A DNA stretch of 64,000 bases from Peptostreptococcus anaerobius VPI 4330 = DSM 2949 (GTDB taxonomy: Bacteria > Bacillota > Clostridia > Peptostreptococcales > Peptostreptococcaceae), in assembly GCF_000381525.1 (NCBI RefSeq), contig NZ_KB906606.1:71210-135209 (forward strand), written 5' to 3'. The translations under genes and the position numbers were made by a program. The number at the start of each line of letters is the position of its first letter. Position 1 is the stretch's first letter. A model generated the notes under the pieces. The model did not search any database and had not been told where the DNA came from. It worked only from the letters and a program-made list of their open reading frames with translations. Positions 36,782 through 46,356 of this stretch are shown here, in pieces.

Positions 36782-36899
36782 ATGAAAAAAAGTAACTTAA
36801 TACTAGCGGTGGTTCTATCTTGAAAAAGAATCAAATAGAAAATGGTGTAAGTTTGATGCTAATGGGTATTTGTGGAAAAGAGCAGACAGAAAGGAATAA
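36782..36899 (+). pseudogene. Remnant of a secreted cell-wall-binding-repeat protein
   Basis: An ATG at 36782 with a purine-rich upstream box starts MKKSNLILAVVLS and then stops, like a signal peptide cut short. In another frame the following sequence (36807-36899) reads RWFYLEKESNRKWCKFDANG then YLWKRADRKE and a stop, which matches the last copy of a choline-binding-type wall repeat (pattern W-x-Y-L then K-W-x-K-F-D-x-N-G-Y-L). The simplest reading is a gene whose middle has been deleted, leaving its two ends out of frame. No intact copy is in the window. Confidence 0.55.
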
Positions 36900-36932
36900 A
36901 CGTAAGTATTTATTTTGCATAAGGAGATTACA

Positions 36933-37358
36933 ATGATTAATTTAATTAAAAAAATCGATAGTATTTTAAAGAAAAATAATATAGGAAAATCACTTCTCTT
37001 GCTAATACTATTCTTTGTTTCAATATATTTTTGCATAAGATATATAAGCGCAACTTCTTTTTTATATTTAGTACTTCTGGTAGTTATTCTCCTATTAAGT
37101 TCTATCATCATACTATTCACACCAAAACTAGTGAAATATACAATGCTTATCGTATATAATTTGTATGTGATAGCATTTATAGTAAACTTTATTATAACAG
37201 GAAAGTATTTTAATAATAGTCTATTCAGCTTGTACAGCTTGAGAAATAATAATACAACTAATATTATTTTCATTATTTTTCTGATACTTTTATTACTTTT
37301 GTGGCCTGCCATAATATACGAATTTAAAATTAAATTCATACAATATAAACAGGACTAA
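36933..37358 (+). CDS. Small hydrophobic membrane protein of unknown function
   Basis: The product is 141 residues from the ATG at 36933 (AAGGAG 6 bp upstream; a TTG six codons earlier overlaps this RBS). A short basic N terminus (about 20 residues) precedes four predicted transmembrane segments at about 22-40, 44-65, 70-92 and 112-132. I do not recognise the family. It lies directly after the decayed wall-binding gene and could once have been cotranscribed with it. Confidence 0.65.
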   Translation: MINLIKKIDSILKKNNIGKSLLLLILFFVSIYFCIRYISATSFLYLVLLVVILLLSSIIILFTPKLVKYTMLIVYNLYVIAFIVNFIITGKYFNNSLFSLYSLRNNNTTNIIFIIFLILLLLLWPAIIYEFKIKFIQYKQD

Positions 37359-37397
37359 ATTATAAATAGGCTCATCCGTCAAGCATGTCAAAAGAAG

Positions 37398-37520
37398 CTG
37401 ACTCATAATTCTTAGAAAATACAAAAAATGCTAAATTCAACAAAGTAAAACATTGAAATTTAGCATTTTTAATTTTTGTAAAAACTTACTTTTGGGTCAT
37501 CCCCATTACCCTTATTTTTT
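37398..37520. repeat. Dispersed repeat copy B with palindromic terminator
   Basis: This is related to the sequence at 18048-18172: CTGACTCATAATTCTTAGAAAATA, then the palindrome AAAAATGCTAAATTCAA ... TTGAAATTTAGCATTTTT, then a degenerate T/A-rich tail with ACCC. It separates the small membrane protein gene from the convergent DMT gene and can terminate both. Confidence 0.7.
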
Positions 37521-38396
37521 TTATATTTTTTCTTTACCTCTAAAGCTAAAAACCAAAATACTCACAATAATTACCAAGCCACCAACTATAGTAGATGTGT
37601 CTGGTACTTCACCCATCATAAGAGCCGCCAAAATACTGGCAACAAAGGGTGTTGTAAAGCTGTAATTAGCAACCTCACTAGTATAGGTGGCATATGACAT
37701 TGCCAAGCTCCATAAAAAATATGCTATTGCGCTACAGACAGCCCCCAAGACAAGTAGAGTAATTATCTCTTTAGGCTGGGCTAGTGCAACTTCTCTAAAT
37801 CCTCTCACTGAGAATGGACTAAGTATAAGCGCCGATGCAACCATGGAATAAGTAACTATCTCTATAGCCTTATAACCCTGTGATGCAAATCTCCTATTTA
37901 GAAGGTTGTAGATACAGAATAAAACTGCTGAACAAAATACCCACAACATCCCAAAGTTAAAGGATAATATACCATTCCAAAGCATCATAATAAGTACCCC
38001 ACCAAAGGCTGCAGCCATTGAAATCCAACCGACAATATTAATCCTCTCTCTATATATGTGGTGGGCGCCAATGGCTGTCATAACTGGCGTAAGTGCTATT
38101 ATAATGCTACCTGTAGCTGATGTCACAGTCTGCATACCCAAATTAAATAAAAATAAATATATACCAAATCCACAAGCACCAGACAATAAGAACCATACTA
38201 AATCTTCCTTCTTAGGTGGTCTTATTCCAGTAGCTTTACCAATTATAAGGAGTACGCATGATGCTATCGTAACCCTTAAAAATGCTAATGAAAACGGGTT
38301 ATAGTGTTTCATTGCTATCTTACTAGCAGGAAAGGCAAGAGCCCAAAATAATATGGTTGTCATCGCAAGTATGTGCATCTTTTTCTTATTAGTCAT
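37521..38396 (-). CDS. EamA/DMT-family transporter
   Basis: The 291-residue protein has ten predicted transmembrane segments in two EamA repeats (residues about 8-138 and 148-286), with the usual FWALAFPASKIAMKHYNP opening and LRVTIAS. Such drug/metabolite transporters export amino acids, purines or other metabolites; the substrate cannot be read from the sequence. It is a single gene downstream of polC, and ends at the dispersed palindrome that should act as its terminator. Confidence 0.88.
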   Translation of the reverse strand: MTNKKKMHILAMTTILFWALAFPASKIAMKHYNPFSLAFLRVTIASCVLLIIGKATGIRPPKKEDLVWFLLSGACGFGIYLFLFNLGMQTVTSATGSIIIALTPVMTAIGAHHIYRERINIVGWISMAAAFGGVLIMMLWNGILSFNFGMLWVFCSAVLFCIYNLLNRRFASQGYKAIEIVTYSMVASALILSPFSVRGFREVALAQPKEIITLLVLGAVCSAIAYFLWSLAMSYATYTSEVANYSFTTPFVASILAALMMGEVPDTSTIVGGLVIIVSILVFSFRGKEKI

Positions 38397-38422
38397 ATTA
38401 CCTCCAAACTAATCAAATATAG

Positions 38423-38476
38423 ATGATATAGACAAAATAGGGTCTACAATTTATAATAGCATTCTGTCTATATCAT
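38423..38476. terminator. Hairpin between polC and the DMT gene
   Basis: A perfect 12-bp stem ATGATATAGACA/TGTCTATATCAT (38423-38434/38465-38476) with a 30-nt loop follows the polC stop codon. There is no T-run on the minus strand, so termination would be weak. Confidence 0.5.
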
Positions 38477-38502
38477 AATTTTTATCTTTATTATTCTACT
38501 CC

Positions 38503-41500
38503 CTAGAAGAATGACAACTGGTTCTTGTCACTCATCCCATCTAAACTTCCATGTTCAGAAAGCTTTTCAACTACAGTCTTAGATACCTTGGTCCTCTTTA
38601 TCAGGTCTTCTTTGGATAGAAATGCCCCGTTTTCTCTTTCCCTAGCTATACTAAGTGCTGCATTTTCTCCCATTCCCTGTAAAGCTACCATAGGAGGAAG
38701 TATTTTTTTATCTCCATCTAACTGAAAATCTGTAGGATGAGACCTGTATATGTCAACTTTTTCCATCTCAATTCCCCTACAAAGCATTTCTACTACAACC
38801 TCTAAGATTGTATACTGGTTGTTTTCTTTTGCTGTAGCTGAATTTCCTAGTTCTCTGATTCTTTCCATCTTAGCCCTGACTGCATCAAGTCCTCTTGTGA
38901 CTAGGTCAACGTCAAAATCTTCTACCTTGGTTGTAAAATAAGTCGCATAGAAGGCTTCTGGGTAATTGACCTTACAGTAGGCTATCCTAAATGAAGTCAT
39001 TACATAGGCAACTGCATGGGCCTTAGGGAACATATATTTTATCTTTTGGCAAGACCCTATATACCAGTCTGGTACATTATTGGCCTTCATTTCCTCTATA
39101 AATTCTGGCTTTAGACCCCTACCCTTTCTAACATTCTCCATTATCGTAAAGGCAAGCTTTGGTTTTAGTCCCTTGAATATCAAGTAGTTCATAATATCGT
39201 CTCTTGTTGAAATAACGTCTTTTATACCGATTACATTGGCCCTGACTAGGTCTTGGGCATTGTTTACCCAAACGTCTGTACCATGTGATAGACCTGATAT
39301 TCTAACAAGGGCGGCAAAGGTTGTAGGCTTGGTGTCTATTAGCATCTGCCTAGTAAACTTGGTTCCAAACTCAGGTATAGCAAGGGATCCAACTGGCGTT
39401 CCTATATCTTCTTCTGTAACTCCTAGGGCCTTGGTAGATGTAAAAAGTGACATGGTCTCAGGATCATCAAGAGGTATGTCCGTTATCTTGATACCGGTCA
39501 TATCTTCAAGCATCCTGATGATGGTCGGACCGTCGTGTCCTAGTATGTCTAGTTTAAGGATTCTACCACTTATGGAGTGGTAGTCAAAGTGGGTAGTCTT
39601 TACTCCACATTCCTTGTCGTTGGCTGGATATTGGACTGGTGTAAAATCATGTATATCCTTGTAGTCTGGAACTACCATTACACCACCTGGATGCTGGCCA
39701 GATGTCCTCTTGACACCCGTACATCCCTTGGATAACCAGTCCATTTCAGCTGCAGTCATGTCCAAAAACTGCTCTTCAGAATACTTCTTGACATAACCAT
39801 AGGCTGTCTTATCCTTTACCGTACCTATTGTACCTGCCCTAAAAGTGTAGCCTTCTCCAAATAGTTCTTCTGTATACTTATGGATTGTAGGCTGGTAGGT
39901 TCCCGAAAAGTTTAGGTCTATGTCTGGCTCCTTGTCACCCTCGAATCCTAGGAATACTTCAAAAGGTATATCATGGCCATCCTTTATCATCTGAGTACCA
40001 CAATCCGGACACTTTTTAGGAGGAAGGTCAACACCTGAACCCCACTCGCCGATTGCAAAGAACTCACTATGCTTGCAGTCTGGATTAGGACACACATAGT
40101 GGGCTGGTAGGGGATTAACCTCTGTTATATCACTCATTGTCGCAGCAAATGAAGATCCTACCGATCCACGAGACCCAACTAAATAACCATCTGATAGGGA
40201 CTTGGCAACTAGTTTGTTGGCTATGATATACATGACCGCATAACCATTACCAATTATGGAATTTAGCTCTCTTTCAAGTCTCTTAACAACTATGTCTGGA
40301 AGTGGCTCTCCGTATATCCTTCTAGCTTTTTCATAGCACATAGACCTTAGTTCCTTGTCTGATCCTTCAATCCTAGGTGGATAGGTTTCATCTGGTATAG
40401 GCTTTATATCTTCAAATATGTCTGCTATCAAATTTGAGTTAGTAACTACAACCTCATAGGCCTTGTCTTTGCCAAGATAAGAAAACTCCTCCAACATCTC
40501 ATCAGTTGTTCTAAAGTACAATCTTTCTGATTTTGACTTTCTACCATATCCCTGAGAATACTTGATAATGGTCCTATAAATGGCGTCCTTGGCATCCAAC
40601 ATATGGACATCCCCAGTTGCTACAACAGGTTTGTCGTACTGTTCGCCAAGCTTTACAAGTTTTTTATTTATTTCTTTTAATTCTTCTACAGACTTTAACT
40701 CACCACTTTCAACAAGATACATATTGTTTTCTAGTGGCATTATCTCTATAAAGTCATATAATTCCAAAATCTTCTCTATCTCTTTTTCAGACTTGTGTCT
40801 TACAACAGCATTATATAGTTCTCCACTTGAGCAGGCAGAACCAACTATAAGACCCTCTCTTTTTTCTAGGAGTAGGCTCTTAAGTATCCTTGGATTTCCA
40901 TAGAGGTGTTCGATATGGGAATCTGTAATCAACTGGTATAGATGCTTTAAGCCAGTCTGATTTTGTGCATAAATAGTAGCATGGCTAGGCCTTAGCTTTT
41001 CATAATCTACCTTTCCATAGACCCTATTTACATCTGACAGTTTATTTATTCCCTTTTTCTTGAATATCTCGAGGTATTTAATAAATACCTCCGCAGTAGC
41101 CTGGGCATCATTTACAGCCCTATGATGACCAGATAGGACAACTCCCATCTCCTTGCACACCTTATCTAGGGAAAATCTTTTTAAGTTGGTATTTATTATC
41201 CTAGCAAGTGTAAGTGTATCCACCTTCTCAAAGTTGTATTCAAGACCCAACTGCTGACACTTTTGGTATATAAAACCAGTGTCAAAGTCTGCATTGTGGG
41301 CAACCAAGACAGAATCCTTGGCAAACTCTAAAAATTCAGGCAGGGCTTCTTCAAGGCTAGGAGCATCCTTAACCATCTCATTGGTAATCCTAGTCAACTC
41401 CTGGATCTGATAGGATATATCCATCTTTGGGTTTACAAAGGTTGAGAAGCTATCCACTATTTCACAATTTTGTACCTTGACTGCACCTATCTCCGTAAGA

Positions 41501-42825
41501 TTATCACTATGAGGTGATAGACCTGTGGTTTCTATATCGAATACCACGAAAGTCTGGTCAAGGTCTCGGTCATTGGCATTTACGATTGTGTCTGTATCAT
41601 CATCCACTAGGTATGCCTCTACCCCGTATATTATCTTGATTCCATTTTTCTTACCAGCATTCATGGCATCAGGAAAGGCCTGGACTACACCATGGTCTGT
41701 AATGGCGATTGCCTTATGTCCCCATGATGCCGCCCTAGAAACCAATTCACCAACTGGAACCATACCATCCATTGATGACATCTGTGTATGGGCGTGGAGT
41801 TCAACCCTCTTGACCTCTGCTGTATCCTCTACTCTAGGTTCCTGAGCCTTTTCTATGGCTGTTACATTGAGCTCCAAATCAAAGGTCTTGTAGTTGTTTA
41901 TGAGGTCTCCTTGAACCTTGATATAGGTACCTTTTTTGGTAGCTTTGATGACATCATCCTTGTTCATATCATCTAGAAATACTTTACACATCAGGGCCCC
42001 ATTCCCATCAGATACATTCATCATATAGAGTGTCTTACCGTTTCTTAGCTCTTGGTCTTCCGCCTCGATCACCCTTCCCTTGATAGCGACAGTCCTTAGG
42101 CCCTCTTCTATTTCTGATGTAAGGTATAGATTAGCTATTATAGGTCTTCCGTAGATCTGGTCTGGATTGGCTTTTTCTTCAAAATTTATCTTATAGGTCT
42201 CTTCTTTTTCATCCTTATCTTGAGATTGACTAGGGCTAAAATCCATCCTAGATATAATCTTGTCCGTCTTGGCATCAATTTTTTCTAGTATAGACTCATA
42301 GTCATTTTTTTCGTTTTCATTCTTCTTGGCTAACTCAATCTCAACCCTTATATCGATTCCTGTCTGCTCTCTTATCAAACATCTTATCCTGTCAGCCAGG
42401 TTTTTGTCCTTGAATGACTCATATATAAATTCATCAGGAGCCTTGATCTTGAGCCTGTCATCTATATATATGTGTTCTATATCCTTGCCATATATGTAGA
42501 CGAAGGGGGAAGCCTTTCTGACCTCGTCAAATATATTGGGCCAAAGCTTCTTGATCATGTCCTTATTGCCTTTTTTATTTAATCCAATGTACTTAAAAGA
42601 AAACTCAACAGAACTTATATATTGTTTTTTGAGTAGTTTTTCAAGTCCACTTCTCACCTTGTCTATCCTATTTACCGGCAAGACCTCTTTTGAAATGAGG
42701 ACAAACTTGGCTATTTTAGTATCCTTGTTGTATATGCAGTTTTCAATTTCAACCTCATCTAATCCTACTAATAGCTTCTCATTGGCAAAGCCTATATTTC
42801 TTAAAAAGTCAACTAATCTCTCCAT
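38503..42825 (-). CDS. polC: DNA polymerase III PolC-type alpha subunit
   Basis: PolC is the replicative polymerase of low-GC Gram-positives. The 1440-residue product has an N-terminal region and OB fold (about 225-320), a PHP domain split by the exonuclease (VELHAHTQMSSMDGMVP near 340), a DEDD proofreading domain (VVFDIETTGLSPHSDNLTEIG near 425, HNADFDTGF), the Cys-rich zinc site CPNPDCKHSEFF ... KKCPDCGTQM characteristic of PolC, and the palm with EPDIDLNFSGTYQP. Length and order are normal. It is a single gene with AGGAGG before the ATG. Confidence 0.98.
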   Translation of the reverse strand: MERLVDFLRNIGFANEKLLVGLDEVEIENCIYNKDTKIAKFVLISKEVLPVNRIDKVRSGLEKLLKKQYISSVEFSFKYIGLNKKGNKDMIKKLWPNIFDEVRKASPFVYIYGKDIEHIYIDDRLKIKAPDEFIYESFKDKNLADRIRCLIREQTGIDIRVEIELAKKNENEKNDYESILEKIDAKTDKIISRMDFSPSQSQDKDEKEETYKINFEEKANPDQIYGRPIIANLYLTSEIEEGLRTVAIKGRVIEAEDQELRNGKTLYMMNVSDGNGALMCKVFLDDMNKDDVIKATKKGTYIKVQGDLINNYKTFDLELNVTAIEKAQEPRVEDTAEVKRVELHAHTQMSSMDGMVPVGELVSRAASWGHKAIAITDHGVVQAFPDAMNAGKKNGIKIIYGVEAYLVDDDTDTIVNANDRDLDQTFVVFDIETTGLSPHSDNLTEIGAVKVQNCEIVDSFSTFVNPKMDISYQIQELTRITNEMVKDAPSLEEALPEFLEFAKDSVLVAHNADFDTGFIYQKCQQLGLEYNFEKVDTLTLARIINTNLKRFSLDKVCKEMGVVLSGHHRAVNDAQATAEVFIKYLEIFKKKGINKLSDVNRVYGKVDYEKLRPSHATIYAQNQTGLKHLYQLITDSHIEHLYGNPRILKSLLLEKREGLIVGSACSSGELYNAVVRHKSEKEIEKILELYDFIEIMPLENNMYLVESGELKSVEELKEINKKLVKLGEQYDKPVVATGDVHMLDAKDAIYRTIIKYSQGYGRKSKSERLYFRTTDEMLEEFSYLGKDKAYEVVVTNSNLIADIFEDIKPIPDETYPPRIEGSDKELRSMCYEKARRIYGEPLPDIVVKRLERELNSIIGNGYAVMYIIANKLVAKSLSDGYLVGSRGSVGSSFAATMSDITEVNPLPAHYVCPNPDCKHSEFFAIGEWGSGVDLPPKKCPDCGTQMIKDGHDIPFEVFLGFEGDKEPDIDLNFSGTYQPTIHKYTEELFGEGYTFRAGTIGTVKDKTAYGYVKKYSEEQFLDMTAAEMDWLSKGCTGVKRTSGQHPGGVMVVPDYKDIHDFTPVQYPANDKECGVKTTHFDYHSISGRILKLDILGHDGPTIIRMLEDMTGIKITDIPLDDPETMSLFTSTKALGVTEEDIGTPVGSLAIPEFGTKFTRQMLIDTKPTTFAALVRISGLSHGTDVWVNNAQDLVRANVIGIKDVISTRDDIMNYLIFKGLKPKLAFTIMENVRKGRGLKPEFIEEMKANNVPDWYIGSCQKIKYMFPKAHAVAYVMTSFRIAYCKVNYPEAFYATYFTTKVEDFDVDLVTRGLDAVRAKMERIRELGNSATAKENNQYTILEVVVEMLCRGIEMEKVDIYRSHPTDFQLDGDKKILPPMVALQGMGENAALSIARERENGAFLSKEDLIKRTKVSKTVVEKLSEHGSLDGMSDKNQLSFF

Positions 42826-42885
42826 TTTCTCCTCCTTGAATAAATATTTTGCATACTTGGAATATAATTATTCTAGCCTAAACTC

Positions 42886-43584
42886 CTAAAAGTCTAATTC
42901 TATACCCCCACTTGCATCTGGTGTGTTTATAAGGACTATGTCCTTGATCAAGTCAGGGTTATCTTTTTTAAACCTGTCTATCACTTCAAACTTATCCCAA
43001 CAGTGCATAGGAACTAAGTACTTGTTATTAGTCTTTTGAAGATAGTACTTTATTCCCCAATCATATCTTTCTCCCTGTCTAGGGTCGAGTACAACCATGG
43101 CTAGGTCTATATCTTCCCCTTCTAGCTTTGATATTTCCTTTTTAAACCTGTCAGTCATTATCTCATACTCTTCCTCTGTCTCATAGCCATGCCATGTCCA
43201 CCAGTTCAGGTCTCCTGAGTGGTAGATTCTCTTTCCTTCAACCTCTATCAAAAAAGCCAATCCAAGGTCTGTGCTCTCATAGGTCTTGATCCTTAAATCT
43301 CCTATTTGATATTCCTTATTTGGTCCAAGAAAATCAGCCAAGGCTGCATCTGATTCTAGCTTCGGCTCTATATCATCAGACAGGATAAAGCTCACGTTTT
43401 TCCTATCCCTGTACAAATCAAATACCTTATCCCTATAATGGTCAGGATGAGAATGTGTAGATAGAACATAAAGATGCTTATCTGGGTCCATCTCTGGTAT
43501 CTCTCTCTTAAAATAATCAAATAGCAGGTACGACTTGTCCATTTCCAACAAGAAACTGCTATGGTGTATATAATATATTTTCAT
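42886..43584 (-). CDS. MBL-fold metallo-hydrolase
   Basis: The preferred product is 232 residues from the ATG at 43584 (AAGGAGG 6 bp upstream); a longer frame from 43653 adds 23 residues without an RBS. Metal-binding motifs are THSHPDHYRD near residue 57, a later IYHSGDLNWW, and MHCWDKF near the end. It is an UlaG-like metallo-beta-lactamase-fold hydrolase; the substrate is unknown. It is divergent from the flavodoxin-like gene. Confidence 0.85.
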   Translation of the reverse strand: MKIYYIHHSSFLLEMDKSYLLFDYFKREIPEMDPDKHLYVLSTHSHPDHYRDKVFDLYRDRKNVSFILSDDIEPKLESDAALADFLGPNKEYQIGDLRIKTYESTDLGLAFLIEVEGKRIYHSGDLNWWTWHGYETEEEYEIMTDRFKKEISKLEGEDIDLAMVVLDPRQGERYDWGIKYYLQKTNNKYLVPMHCWDKFEVIDRFKKDNPDLIKDIVLINTPDASGGIELDF

Positions 43585-43796
43585 ATTTATCCTCCTTAGG
43601 CATATAGCTATATTATACCCCAAAATGTATAAACCTGTTAAGTAATCTATCAAAAAGACTTTTATTTATATATGTATTACTTTAAATCTACCAGCCTATC
43701 TTGTATAATTAATATATAGACCATTTTTAATGATTGTCTAGCTTTGATTATCCATAAGCTATTGGATAGATTAATAACTTAAAAGAGGTGACTTGT

Positions 43797-45020
43797 ATGG
43801 AACTATTAGTTTTAGAAAACACGGTAGGACTTAAGCTACCAGATGATATAGATATTATAGACACCAGCAATATGAAGCCATGTACTGGTTGTGCTGGTTG
43901 TTGGATAGTCAGCCCCGGCCAATGTGTCACAAAGGATAAGGCGCAAAATTATGCAAAAAACCTTATAAAATATGACACCATAACCATAATAAGCAGGTTG
44001 TCATACGGTGGCTTTTCCTACAAGATAAAACGTTTTCTAGATAGGTGTGTTGGCTATCTAGGAACCTATATGCATATAGTTGACAATGATGTCAGACATA
44101 CTAAAAGGTACGACCATACCTTCAAGTTAAATGTTATATTCTACGGCCAGGCTAGTGAAGATGAAAAAGAGACTGCAAGATCCCTTGTCGATGCTGTCTG
44201 TAAAAACTACTATGTAAGTAATTCTAATGTAGAATTTGTAGCCAGCTTCAAGAATGCCTACACTCTTGTCACAGGCAAAAGAGTTGATGAAGACCTCTTA
44301 GCTTCTACTGACATAACTATACCAAAGCACCAATTGGAGGAAAAACCTAAAAATTCTATAGCCATAATAAATGCAAGTCCCAAAGGCAAAAGAGCTGCTT
44401 CAGAGTTTTACTCCAATAAATTAATAGAAATATGCGAGAAAATATCCTGTCAAGAATTTAATATAGACAAGTTTTATTGGTCTAGTGCAAGACCTATAAA
44501 CAGTGATGAGATCATGAAGTTTACAATGTATGACTCCATAATTCTATGCTTTGGTCTCTATGTAGATGGCATGCCTTCACATATAATAGAAAACCTTCAA
44601 AGAATAGACTACTACCTGTACGAATATATGAGAAACCACACTCTAGGTGAAATAGGTAAAAATATCAAAAATACTAGGCTATATGTTGTTTCAAATAGCG
44701 GCCTTCTACACGGTAACCAATCAAAGCACGCCATAGAGAGCCTTGAGTACTTCTCTAATAAGGTTGGTTTCAAATGGGGTCAAGGAATAGGAATAGGAGC
44801 AGGTCCCCTATACACAAACCCTCATATGGATATGTTTGCTATAGATGAGGCAAGACACGTATACGCAGCCCTTGTAGAATTCTGTAACAATATCCTATCC
44901 CCTGATGACAATAAGGAAATCAAAAACCTATACACTATGGGTCATATGGATGTTGATGACTATATGAATCTTCTCAACTCAATTTGGGAAAAGGGCCTGA
45001 AAAAGCACCAAAAGATATAA
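43797..45020 (+). CDS. Tandem flavodoxin-fold oxidoreductase with CxxCxxC motif
   Basis: The product is about 407 residues from the ATG at 43797 (AGAGGTG upstream). The first half (1-170) resembles NADPH-dependent FMN reductases/iron-sulfur flavoproteins: KPCTGCAGCWIVSPGQC supplies cysteines and TIISRLSYGGFSYKIKRFLD is the FMN-loop region. The second half (from about 185) begins again with SIAIINASPKGKRAASEFYS, the phosphate-binding start of a flavodoxin-like fold. So it appears to be two flavodoxin-like domains fused in one chain. A redox role is likely; partner and substrate are unknown. Confidence 0.75.
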   Translation: MELLVLENTVGLKLPDDIDIIDTSNMKPCTGCAGCWIVSPGQCVTKDKAQNYAKNLIKYDTITIISRLSYGGFSYKIKRFLDRCVGYLGTYMHIVDNDVRHTKRYDHTFKLNVIFYGQASEDEKETARSLVDAVCKNYYVSNSNVEFVASFKNAYTLVTGKRVDEDLLASTDITIPKHQLEEKPKNSIAIINASPKGKRAASEFYSNKLIEICEKISCQEFNIDKFYWSSARPINSDEIMKFTMYDSIILCFGLYVDGMPSHIIENLQRIDYYLYEYMRNHTLGEIGKNIKNTRLYVVSNSGLLHGNQSKHAIESLEYFSNKVGFKWGQGIGIGAGPLYTNPHMDMFAIDEARHVYAALVEFCNNILSPDDNKEIKNLYTMGHMDVDDYMNLLNSIWEKGLKKHQKI

Positions 45021-45052
45021 GATCTATATAAAATTAATATAATAAGTATAAA

Positions 45053-45102
45053 AAATGGAGGTTAGATTCTCGCTTATATAAGCAGGCATCTTACCTCCAT
45101 TT
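45053..45102 (-). terminator. Terminator of the glycine reductase operon
   Basis: AAATGGAGGTTAGAT at the left pairs with ATCTTACCTCCATTT at the right (one mismatch), enclosing a GCTTATATAAGC palindrome. On the minus strand it ends in TTTTTT. It lies about 100 bp past grdD. Confidence 0.75.
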
Positions 45103-45105
45103 GAC

Positions 45106-45151
45106 AAGAAATACATCTATAAATTATTGCTTAGGCCTGTATTTCTTTTAC
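45106..45151 (+). terminator. Terminator of the flavodoxin-like gene
   Basis: AAGAAATACA/TGTATTTCTT (45106-45115/45138-45147) is a perfect 10-bp stem followed by TTTTA on the plus strand. Confidence 0.55.
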
Positions 45152-45202
45152 ATATATTTACATATGTGTATTTATATTTTTCCAAGAATAGTTTTATCTA
45201 TA

Positions 45203-46345
45203 CTACTTAACAAAATCATTCTTCTTTAGTGACTCTATAGCCTTGTCAAGTTTCTCAGGTGAAACCATAACTATCGGTCCTGTACAACCCATACCACTTT
45301 CAGCATAGATGCCATCCTTCCAAAGGGCCTTTACAGCATCTTCTAGGTCTAGGATATCAACTCCAGCTATACCTTCAGTTACAACTTCCTTTGGTGGAGC
45401 TACGACTTCCTCAGATTCAGTCTTTGGAGCCTTCTTAGACTTTAGATCAGCTAATTCCTTGTCAAGACCGCACTTAAGTGCTTTCTTATATTCTTCTCTA
45501 GCCATAACATTTACCTGACCCTTTACTATGTCATAAGCATACCTTAGGGCATTGGCAACAACTGGGCTACCACTTGCACGAGATAGGATTAGGACACGTC
45601 TATCATAGTCTTCACCTATACCAGGTCCATAACCGAATCCCTGGGCCTCAAAGTCTCCACCTGTATTGAATGATGAGAATACCTTCATCAATAAGTTACC
45701 TGTTAGAGTATCAGTTACCATTACATCTGGAACACCTATTAATAGGTCGTTACCCCTCATTACAGATCCACCATCAGCTCTCATAGACTCAGCAAAGTCA
45801 AAATCATATCCCTGGTCTTTGATGCTTAATAGGACTTTTTCAACCTGTCTAGCACCATCTAGGTTTAATATACCTACACTTGGTCTTTCTATACCACAAG
45901 CCTTGGCTGTAGATATACCATATATTGCATTTCTTACCATAGCTTCTACCCTATCAGTAGCTGATGTACCTGTTGTAGTTGCTATAAACATTTCCTTAGC
46001 TCTTGCAGGAGTCACTACCCTACCTACTGTAGATACGCCTATAGGGAAATTGTAGTGCATAGTAACACAAGCATCTATTTCACCAGCGTCAAGTAGTTCT
46101 TCCATTTTTTTGTACATTTCGTCTTCAGTTTCTACTTCATAAGAAGTAAATCCTTCAGCCCCCTTACCTATAAGAACAATCTCAAACATACCCTTGTCTG
46201 CTAGTCTAGCTCCATTAATTAGGTTCTCAGGTCCATGTTCACTACCAAGAGTTGTAAGACCTACTCTTATTTTCTTTCCAAAATTACCACTTTCGATTGC
46301 ATCAGCAACTTCTAGTAGTACGTCAGATATTATTTTATTAGACAT
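45203..46345 (-). CDS. grdD: Glycine/sarcosine/betaine reductase component C, alpha subunit
   Basis: Component C takes the carboxymethyl group from selenoprotein A and releases acetyl phosphate. The 380-residue GrdD resembles PlsX-type phosphotransacylases: VADAIESGNFGKKIRVGLTT, GSEHGPENLINGARLA and GPGIGEDYDRRVLILSRASG. Near the end, Cys354 in ESGMGCTGPIVM is a good candidate for the acetyl-thioester cysteine described for the Eubacterium acidaminophilum enzyme. It starts 11 bp after grdC and is the last gene of the operon. Confidence 0.97.
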   Translation of the reverse strand: MSNKIISDVLLEVADAIESGNFGKKIRVGLTTLGSEHGPENLINGARLADKGMFEIVLIGKGAEGFTSYEVETEDEMYKKMEELLDAGEIDACVTMHYNFPIGVSTVGRVVTPARAKEMFIATTTGTSATDRVEAMVRNAIYGISTAKACGIERPSVGILNLDGARQVEKVLLSIKDQGYDFDFAESMRADGGSVMRGNDLLIGVPDVMVTDTLTGNLLMKVFSSFNTGGDFEAQGFGYGPGIGEDYDRRVLILSRASGSPVVANALRYAYDIVKGQVNVMAREEYKKALKCGLDKELADLKSKKAPKTESEEVVAPPKEVVTEGIAGVDILDLEDAVKALWKDGIYAESGMGCTGPIVMVSPEKLDKAIESLKKNDFVK

Positions 46346-46356
46346 ATTTCTACCCC

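Noticed and set aside
36815-37339. 174-codon minus-strand frame opposite the small membrane protein
   Set aside because: It is the complement of a hydrophobic plus-strand gene that has a good RBS; the minus frame has no RBS and reads like a shadow.
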